Below the pieces are notes generated by a model. The model saw only the letters and a list, made by a program, of their open reading frames with translations, did no database searches and was not told the origin of the DNA. A DNA stretch of 18,511 bases, from contig MU646323.1 in NCBI GenBank assembly GCA_026770585.1, positions 107,599 through 126,109 on the forward strand. Reading direction: 5' to 3'. The position numbers were made by a program, and so were the translations under genes. Positions 17,201 through 18,511 of this stretch are shown piece after piece; position 1 is the stretch's first letter, and each line of letters starts with the position of its first letter. The DNA is from Baffinella frigidus. Its lineage: Eukaryota > Cryptophyceae > Cryptomonadales > Baffinellaceae.

Positions 17201-18115
17201 CTCGCTACCCTCCTCCCAGACCCGCCCAAGGTCAAAACCCCTTGCTTCGCCGCCCCCTCCAGTGTCCAGTGTTTATTGTTTATGGTTTTTTTTAGTGTTT
17301 AGTGTTTCAGAGTGTCCAGTGTCTCCAAAGATCGAAATCCCGCCCCCTCTGGTGTTGAGTGTTCAGTTTTTAGTGTTTACTGTTGAGTTTGCAGAGTTTA
17401 GTGTTGCAGAGGGGGGAATAGCCCCCGCATCCGACCTGGTCCTCATCACGACCCTCCCTCCTCCCAGACCCCCCCAAGGTCCATCCGGGGAACTAAACCC
17501 GAAAACAATAAACCTCAACCTCCAACCCCCGACCCCAAACCCCACACTCTAAACCGTGCCCCCGAACACCAACCCCGAACTCCACAATCCTCCACCCCAA
17601 CACTCTCGACAAGAACACCGCGGCAGCGACGATGAGGAGTTGGCCACCGCCCCAATTTTCGAGCGCGAAACCCCTCTTTGAAGTCCCGAACGCGCACGTG
17701 CAAAACGCCTTTTTGAAAAGAAAGAACGCCTTCTGGAAACGCGAGGCGCGAAACCCTAAATTCTCACACCTAAATTTTGCGATAAAAAAACAGCGCGGAA
17801 GCGAAGATGAGGAGTTTGCCACAGCCCCTGTTTTTGGGACCCCCGACCTCCTCAGCCGCGTTTCTACTACCCCTCTTTCGGGACCCGAAACCCCCGTTTG
17901 AAGTCCGAAACCCACGCGAAACGCTAAACCCTTCGCCCTAACACCCCTGTTCTAGGATAGGGTGTTTCAACCTCGTAACTGGCTTGGAACCCTCCACCCT
18001 AACACTCGTGACAAAAAACAGCGCGGGAGCGACGATGAGGAGTTTGCCGCCACCCCTGTTTTTGGGACCCCCGACCGCCTGAGCCGCGCGTCTACTTCGC
18101 TGCCGATGACCCCTG
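8256..18115 (+). CDS. Gene 3 model: multi-exon gene with concanavalin A/LamG-like domain (partial)
   Basis: This spans the proposed exons listed separately; introns are included in the range. From 8718 on, every junction agrees in phase (0, 2, 0, 1, 0, 0, 0, 0, 0), and the joined translation has no stop. The core reads LSFHVRTNTS, VVFLTD, CTVFAM, DVWYE, LQFDWPEKTFDFLVDGL, VPFEDKQ, CVYLSN and HWDRF. The WYE - FDW..K..D..VDG - VPF - L..LSN - WD order is typical of jelly-roll (concanavalin A/LamG-like) domains that bind glycans or proteins. The N-terminal part is uncertain and the 3' end lies outside the window. The domain call is from pattern memory, not a search. Confidence 0.55.
8627..8718 (+). 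CDS. Gene 3, candidate exon 2
   Basis: Acceptor CGCGGACAG; reads EVDQSEAGQLSLASS then KAIVEDYFDSRSILP; donor CCG^GTACCG. The start is uncertain: only acceptors at 8641 or 8656 match the phase 0 end of candidate exon 1, whereas 8627 has the better pyrimidine tract. The end phase 0 agrees with the next exon. The frame stays open for about 20 more codons, so the donor is also not certain. Confidence 0.5.
8719..8831 (+). CDS. Coding-like stretch with good donor, frame unresolved
   Basis: The sequence ends TCTGCCCAG^GTAAAT, a strong donor, and then abruptly becomes AT-rich. Two frames look protein-like: ALTGSEEPAAKRESAQ, or RAERKAEARAPSHARLDWE. Neither is in frame with exon 2 without a 22-nt intron or a frameshift. 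It may be an alternative exon or a decayed one. Confidence 0.3.
8832..9034. other. Intron sequence of gene 3, nothing recognised
   Basis: Between the donor at 8832 and the foldback element at 9035. A frame reading HKRELLERTARIEAAANHQQ overlaps the foldback's arm and is probably not coding. Confidence 0.4.
9035..9240. mobile_element. 206-bp foldback element
   Basis: CCACCAGCAACCCGTAGCAG continuing CTTATACCGGGTACT pairs with AGTACCCGATCCGGATATAA continuing to TTGCTGGTGG. The centre carries the CCTACAGTAGG core seen in family A and an AAGAGATTTCTT hairpin. The right arm holds TGAAAATTACTACAG, shared with the elements at 10228 and 16254. Confidence 0.8.
9242..9384. mobile_element. 143-bp foldback element
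   Basis: ACGCAGCGTCCTGGCTCTGC then TTGAGTTTTATTCTGGCTCGTCC pairs with GGACGATCCAGAATAAAACT then GAGGCAGAGCTAGAGCGTC. It abuts the previous element. ACTGAGGCAGAGCTAG also occurs at 5702-5717. Confidence 0.8.
9490..9605 (-). mobile_element. SINE-like dispersed repeat, copy 4
   Basis: TCTTCTTCTTCTTTATTACT then CTCGATACAGGTCCTAAACC, GAGTTGAGTGATAC and TATGCGCCTCAAC. The longest copy besides copy 1, in the same orientation. Preceded by two copies of AAACGCTGGGACATCT (9453, 9479), which recurs at 9631 as ACCGCTGGGACATCT. Confidence 0.5.
9676..9734 (+). CDS. Gene 3, exon 3
   Basis: Acceptor GGGGGCAG, then WVADDGRRSADAPACDIVS and two bases of a lysine codon; donor CCAA^GTGCGT. Starts phase 0, ends phase 2, and matches the next exon, which supplies G to complete AAG. 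An alternative acceptor at 9701 (CGCCGCAG) would give a 33-nt exon. Four later echoes repeat its last ~20 nt plus the first ~10 nt of the intron. Confidence 0.6.
9933..9995. repeat. Repeat family C, copy 1
   Basis: GAGTTTCCGTTACCTTATCC, GTAGGAACCCCC, CCTACGGATTGCCTACCGTAGGG. Other copies at 12023-12086 and 12720-12782. The inner half is a CCTACGG/CCGTAGG hairpin. Confidence 0.8.
10228..10363. mobile_element. Foldback element with GAAAATTACTACACAAT motif
   Basis: Ends TTATCCGGGGAAACATA ... GGGTTCCCTGGATAA pair; AATGAAAATTACTACACAAT lies inside the left half and GTAGTAATATT in the right. AT-rich. It interrupts an exon 3 echo unit just after its donor. The element at 16254 shares the motif and layout. 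Confidence 0.75.
10560..10742 (+). repeat. Degenerate CCCTAAA array
   Basis: CCCTAAACCCTACACC-type heptamers, C-rich strand on +, within the intron after exon 3. Confidence 0.9.
10855..11025 (+). repeat. Tandem repeat, ~30-40 bp units
   Basis: GTTGACTRAACCGGG followed by a T-rich or GTACGTGG spacer, four to five diverged units (10860, 10898, 10926, 10967, 10998). AGTTGACTGAACCGGGCAG recurs alone at 15967. Confidence 0.8.
11061..11153. repeat. (TA)n microsatellite
   Basis: Two long TA runs around TACACATTTATATATACACATT. Confidence 0.95.
11183..11302 (+). repeat. (CCCTCAA)n array abutting the exon 4 acceptor
   Basis: About 13 nearly perfect CCCTCAA heptamers, then CCCTACACCCTGCACCAG. The array supplies the whole pyrimidine-rich region before the splice site at 11302. 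Confidence 0.95.
11303..11372 (+). CDS. Gene 3, exon 4
   Basis: Acceptor CTGCACCAG; one base completes lysine, then CKRMLGGIKPWQLSFHVRTN and TSQ; donor CAG^GTGCAA. 70 nt, phase 2 in, phase 0 out. SFHVRTNTS fits a beta strand of the jelly-roll. A decayed copy is at 11539-11604. Confidence 0.7.
11399..11473 (+). repeat. 20-bp tandem repeat
   Basis: AAAGACGATTTATGCTATTT repeated about three and a half times, 26 bp after exon 4. Confidence 0.9.
11539..11604 (+). pseudogene. Exon echo of exon 4
   Basis: TGCAATCGGATGCTGGGGGG, GGCAGCTCTC, then drift. It aligns along the full length of exon 4 (CNRMLGG..QRQLS), but the reading frame is damaged and the donor lost. Confidence 0.65.
11694..11720 (+). 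pseudogene. Echo of the 3' end of exon 5
   Basis: GTGCCAAGGCGGCCTCATGG then GTACTCAG, the end of exon 5 with its donor, placed 1.1 kb upstream of the intact exon. Confidence 0.75.
12023..12086. repeat. Repeat family C, copy 2, inside an exon 5 echo
   Basis: GAGTTTCCGTTACCTTATCC starts immediately after AGCGACCGC of an exon 5 echo, where the intact exon continues with GTCTGCACC. Confidence 0.8.
12720..12782. repeat. Repeat family C, copy 3, inside another exon 5 echo
   Basis: GAATTTCCGTTACCTTATCC begins after AGCGACCGC, exactly the position used by copy 2. Confidence 0.8.
12829..12910 (+). CDS. Gene 3, exon 5 (the only intact copy)
   Basis: Acceptor CCCTTTATGCAG; EESGVVFLTDSSDRVCTVFA then MCQGGLM plus one base; donor ATGG^GTGCTC. 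82 nt, phase 0 in, phase 1 out. Of at least a dozen related copies at 11694-13349, this is the only one that keeps acceptor, full frame and donor. VVFLTD and VCTVFAM fit beta strands of a jelly-roll. Confidence 0.7.
12975..13349 (+). pseudogene. Four echoes of the 3' part of exon 5
   Basis: At 12975-12992 (CCTCATGGGTGCTCAGCC), 13113-13168 (a 50-nt copy with GTCTGCACCGTCTTCGCCAT, donor GTACTC), 13256-13288 and 13328-13349 (progressively decayed). All run on into the intron side (CTCAGCC), so they include the donor. Confidence 0.75.
13186..13256 (-). mobile_element. SINE-like dispersed repeat, copy 5
   Basis: TATTCCTCTTGATACAGATC, CTAAATGAGGCCCTCAAGCC, TTGAGTGATATGAAAGTCTT. Closest to copy 4. 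Inserted between two exon 5 echoes. Confidence 0.5.
13473..13641 (+). pseudogene. Two echoes of exon 6 (5' part)
   Basis: 13473-13505 begins CAGTCGAAAAGCAGCTACTC; 13591-13641 begins after GAGCAG with GGATCGAGAAGCAGCTACTC and runs to GCGCCGTTCC. The second reads IEKQLLLHPKDLTAPF and still has an acceptor. They share CTACTCCTGCACCCC, which differs from the intact exon, so one was copied from the other. Confidence 0.75.
13638..13925 (+). repeat. Tandem palindromic repeat
   Basis: GGTTCTAGCGTCTAGAACCGT and variants (GGTTCAAGCGTCTGGAACC, GCTTCTGGCGTGTAGAACCGT), six or more units. GGTTCTAG/CTAGAACC makes each unit self-complementary. It begins at the broken end of the second exon 6 echo. Confidence 0.85.
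13933..14003 (+). CDS. Gene 3, exon 6
   Basis: Acceptor CGATGCACAG; two bases complete glycine, then IEKQLLQYPEDLTAPFRADV and WYE; donor GAG^GTCGCG. 71 nt, phase 1 in, phase 0 out. WYE before the next exon's LQFDW is the strand pair expected of a concanavalin-like fold. A later donor (TCC^GTCTTT at 14016) would add VAPPS in frame. Confidence 0.7.
14090..14130 (-). repeat. Telomere-like repeats in reversed orientation
   Basis: GGGTTCGGGTTCTGGGTTGA and GGTTTAGGGTTGA: G-rich on the + strand, opposite to nearly all other arrays. It joins directly to the exon 6 echo at 14133. Confidence 0.8.
14133..14219 (+). pseudogene. Recent echo of exon 6 end plus 45 bp of intron
   Basis: GGACCTCACCGCGCCGTTCC through the donor GAG^GTCGCG to GTACGGGGAACTCCT repeats 13964-14049 with only a few differences (TTTAGTCAACTG against TTCAGTTAACTA). 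The break at the left is in mid-exon, next to reversed heptamers. Confidence 0.85.
14222..14365 (+). repeat. Tandem ~38-bp repeat
   Basis: CTCGTACCGGGGATTGAGTG with TCTTGTCCC, about four diverged units; a related piece stands at 14058-14090 (GTGTCTCGTCCCCTCTCGTG). Confidence 0.8.
14417..14449 (+). pseudogene. Echo of exon 7
   Basis: GATCGAGTGGTCGGGAAAGA CGTTTGACTTCT against TTCGACTGGCCGGAAAAGACG TTTGACTTCC. It lies 180 bp upstream of the intact exon. GACTTCTGAGA recurs at 15409 after exon 8. Confidence 0.65.
14631..14687 (+). CDS. Gene 3, exon 7
   Basis: Acceptor TCCGAAGCAG (or 12 nt later, AACTGCAG); IQLQFDWPEKTFDFLVDGL; donor CTG^GTCAAA. 57 nt, phase 0 to 0. FDWPEKTFDFLVDG is the most telling motif of the gene: concanavalin/LamG-like domains often carry DW..KT.D..VDG here. 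Confidence 0.7.
14692..15020 (+). repeat. Degenerate CCCTAAA/CCCGAAA array in the intron after exon 7
   Basis: Blocks of CCCTAAA alternate with blocks of CCCGAAA (14880-14955), showing local spread of one variant. Confidence 0.9.
15020..15187. repeat. 50-bp direct repeat split by a palindromic core element
   Basis: CTCACCTCCCTCGGTGGGTA CGTGAAACCTTCACCCA (left, to 15069) recurs at 15139-15187 as CTCACCTCCCTCGGTGTGTA CGTGAAACCTTCAACCA. Between them lie ATCGAAATTCCTTTCGATGG and the core TCCTAGGGCCCTACCGTAGG GCCCTAGGACC, as in families A and B. Confidence 0.8.
15355..15390 (+). CDS. Gene 3, exon 8 (36-nt micro-exon)
   Basis: Acceptor GTTCCGGCAG; VVGLKVPFEDKQ; donor CAG^GTCTCG. Phase 0 to 0. VPF after VDG fits the jelly-roll pattern. 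It is preceded by an A/T-rich stretch with CTGAATAAATAAAAA-type repeats (15292-15340), unlike the C-rich tracts at the other acceptors. Confidence 0.65.
15391..15695. other. Intron after exon 8, unique AT-rich part
   Basis: GGACTTTTGACTTCTGAGAT and GGACTGTTGACTTCGAGATA form a short tandem pair at 15401-15440. CGACCAATATCGCCAAATTTCG follows. No gene seen. Confidence 0.5.
15696..15843. mobile_element. Foldback element with ~35-bp arms
   Basis: ATAGAATTAATCTCGGGAAC TGTCCTTCTAAACGA pairs with TCGTTTAGAAGGACATTCCT GAGATTAATTCTAT. Inside, TTCTTGGYACAAAYC occurs twice in direct orientation. Clear, AT-rich, no ORF. Confidence 0.85.
16064..16135 (+). pseudogene. Echo of exon 9 (3' two-thirds plus donor)
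   Basis: GAGAGACGCACTGGGACCGC TTCCAGTGCCTTGAGGCC to CCATCGACGGG^GTATTT matches 16462-16533 with few differences. The 5' part of the exon is missing, replaced by unrelated sequence. Confidence 0.85.
16254..16391. mobile_element. Foldback element, same family as 10228
   Basis: ATCCGGGAACATCATTTAAT pairs with ATTAAACGATGTCCCGGGAT; AATGAAAATTACTACACAAT is shared with 10228. It ends 25 bp before the exon 9 acceptor. A separate hairpin, TAATTAGTGGAA/TTCCACTAATTA, is at 16188-16213. Confidence 0.85.
16417..16527 (+). CDS. Gene 3, exon 9
   Basis: Acceptor CTCAACCCTCAG; VDALGCVYLSNSHVRSETHW then DRFQCLEAPTPLLTIDG; donor GGG^GTAATC. 111 nt, phase 0 to 0, the longest exon. LSN..... HWDRF matches the end of a concanavalin/LamG-like domain, after which the protein changes character. 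The acceptor's pyrimidine tract is itself heptamer repeat (CCCTCAACCCTCAG). Confidence 0.75.
16540..16620 (+). repeat. CCCTAAA/CCCCTAA array
   Basis: Short heptamer block directly after the exon 9 donor, leading into the CCCTATA array. Confidence 0.85.
16666..17054 (+). repeat. (CCCTATA)n array
   Basis: About 55 heptamers of CCCTATA with CCCTGTA variants clustered at the left and ACCATAT variants at the right. It fills the intron between exons 9 and 10. Confidence 0.95.
17126..17230 (+). CDS. Gene 3, exon 10
   Basis: Acceptor GAAACAGCAG; DYPRLDRGMFEGHVAFAAPA then SDLILLATLLPDPPK; donor AAG^GTCAAA. 105 nt, phase 0 to 0. The hydrophobic SDLILLATLL stretch is too short for a sure membrane helix. 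Function unknown. A decayed copy lies at 17405-17480. Confidence 0.7.
17262..17404 (-). repeat. G/T-rich degenerate repeats, reversed orientation
   Basis: TTTAGTGTTTAGTGTTTCAG and TGTTGAGTGTTCAGTTTTTA: the reverse complement of the AACACTAAACACT variants seen on + elsewhere. The block leads directly into the exon 10 echo, as at 14090. Confidence 0.75.
17405..17480 (+). pseudogene. Echo of exon 10 (3' half plus donor)
   Basis: CCCCCGCATCCGACCTGGTC CTCATCACGACCCTCC and CCCAGACCCCCCCAAG^GTCCAT. Reads APASDLVLITTLPP then frame change. A possible acceptor GTTGCAG precedes it. Confidence 0.8.
17600..17905 (+). pseudogene. Two tandem copies of exon 11 upstream of the proposed one
   Basis: Copy at 17612-17700 (GGCAGCGACGATGAGGAGTT, acceptor lost) and copy at 17794-17900 (acceptor AAAACAG, then RGSEDEEFATAPVFGTPDLL, SRVSTT). 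Units include upstream CACTCTCGACAAGAAC/ACTCGTGACAAAAAACAG and are spaced about 180-230 bp. The 17794 copy is open and could be an alternative exon. Between them sits CGAAACCCCTCTTTGAAGTC-type repeat. Confidence 0.7.
18022..18115 (+). CDS. Gene 3, exon 11 (or one of alternative exons)
   Basis: Acceptor GACAAAAAACAG; RGSDDEEFAATPVFGTPDRL then SRASTSLPMTP plus one base; donor CCTG^GTGTTT. Phase 0 in, phase 1 out. Acidic, Ser/Thr/Pro-rich, probably a disordered linker after the domain. It is the third tandem copy and the one with the clearest donor. The gene continues beyond the window. Confidence 0.55.
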
Positions 18116-18125
18116 GTGTTTATCC

Positions 18126-18340
18126 TCACACCCTAAACCCTAAACCCGAAACCCTAAACCCTGAACCCTGAACCCTGAACCCTAAACCCTAAACCCGAAA
18201 CCCGAAACCCTAAACCCTAAACCCTAAACCCGAAACCCGAAACCCTAAACCCTAAACCCTAAACCCTAAACCTTGAACCCTAAACCCTAAACCCTAAACC
18301 CTGAACCATAAACTTCAACCCCCAAACCCTAAATCGTGAG
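18126..18340 (+). repeat. CCCTAAA/CCCGAAA array
   Basis: The most regular telomere-like block: runs of CCCTAAA alternate with CCCGAAA and CCCTGAA. It starts 10 bp after the exon 11 donor. Confidence 0.95.
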
Positions 18341-18391
18341 CTGCAATCACAGACTTTCAGCGCTAAGCCCTCTTTTGTAAAGTGCACACAT

Positions 18392-18511
18392 CCCCCCCCC
18401 CCCCATCTTGGTACCACAACCGACTTGGTAAAGCAATCGAAACCCCCCCCCCCCCCCCCTACGCCCTGGACTGCAACCCAATATCAGTCACACACTGCCC
18501 CCCCCCCCCCC
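18392..18511. repeat. Three poly-C tracts at the window end
   Basis: C runs at 18392-18404, 18443-18459 and 18498-18511. Could be genuine or a sequencing/assembly edge effect. Confidence 0.8.

Noticed and set aside
18126-18340. A chromosome end (true telomere)
   Set aside because: The array is degenerate, mixed with CCCGAAA, followed by more unique sequence, and similar arrays lie in introns throughout.

Overview
The window is eukaryotic nuclear DNA, most likely from a microalga. Three things point there: short GC-rich exons with GT-AG splice sites, very abundant degenerate telomere-like heptamers of the CCCTAAA/TTTAGGG type (the type of green algae, plants and dinoflagellates), and a high density of small inverted-repeat elements. 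A prasinophyte green alga or a dinoflagellate would both fit; I cannot decide between them from sequence alone. No bacterial operon, rRNA gene or convincing tRNA gene is present.

All recognisable coding sequence is on the + strand and is cut into exons of 36-111 nt. (1) At the left is the 3' end of a gene that begins outside the window: an internal exon at 594-656 and a terminal exon at 2045-2122 ending in TAG. (2) An isolated exon with a good donor lies at 3696-3749, and a 69-codon GC-rich ORF lies at 4766-4975; whether they belong together is unclear. (3) From about 8256 to beyond the right edge runs a multi-exon gene. The boundaries I propose at 9676-9734, 11303-11372, 12829-12910, 13933-14003, 14631-14687, 15355-15390, 16417-16527, 17126-17230 and 18022-18115 keep one reading frame through every junction. 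The translation resembles a concanavalin A/LamG-like jelly-roll domain (WYE, FDWPEKTFDFLVDG, VPF and LSN stretches).

The non-coding DNA falls into four classes: (a) degenerate heptamer arrays (CCCTAAA, CCCTCAA, CCCTATA, CCCGAAA), almost always with the C-rich strand as the sense strand and often running up to a 3' splice site; (b) MITE-like elements, chiefly a ~120 bp family with TIR TACAGGGGTACCTCGC (ten copies or fragments) and a ~105 bp family with TIR TATCCCTTAAGTGG (six copies); (c) larger foldback elements and a SINE-like family with a (GAA)n tail; (d) 'exon echoes', partial decayed copies of a neighbouring exon lying in the adjacent intron.

The echoes are the main discovery. Nearly every exon of the large gene, and those of the other + strand genes, has one to eleven partial copies next to it. 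The copies carry intron sequence from beyond the splice sites, so they arose by DNA duplication and not from cDNA. In five places a small inverted-repeat element sits between two copies of an 18-50 bp host segment, although the elements' own target duplication appears to be only TA. Together this suggests that element insertion, excision or break repair continually copies short host segments and seeds introns with spare, sometimes spliceable, exon pieces.
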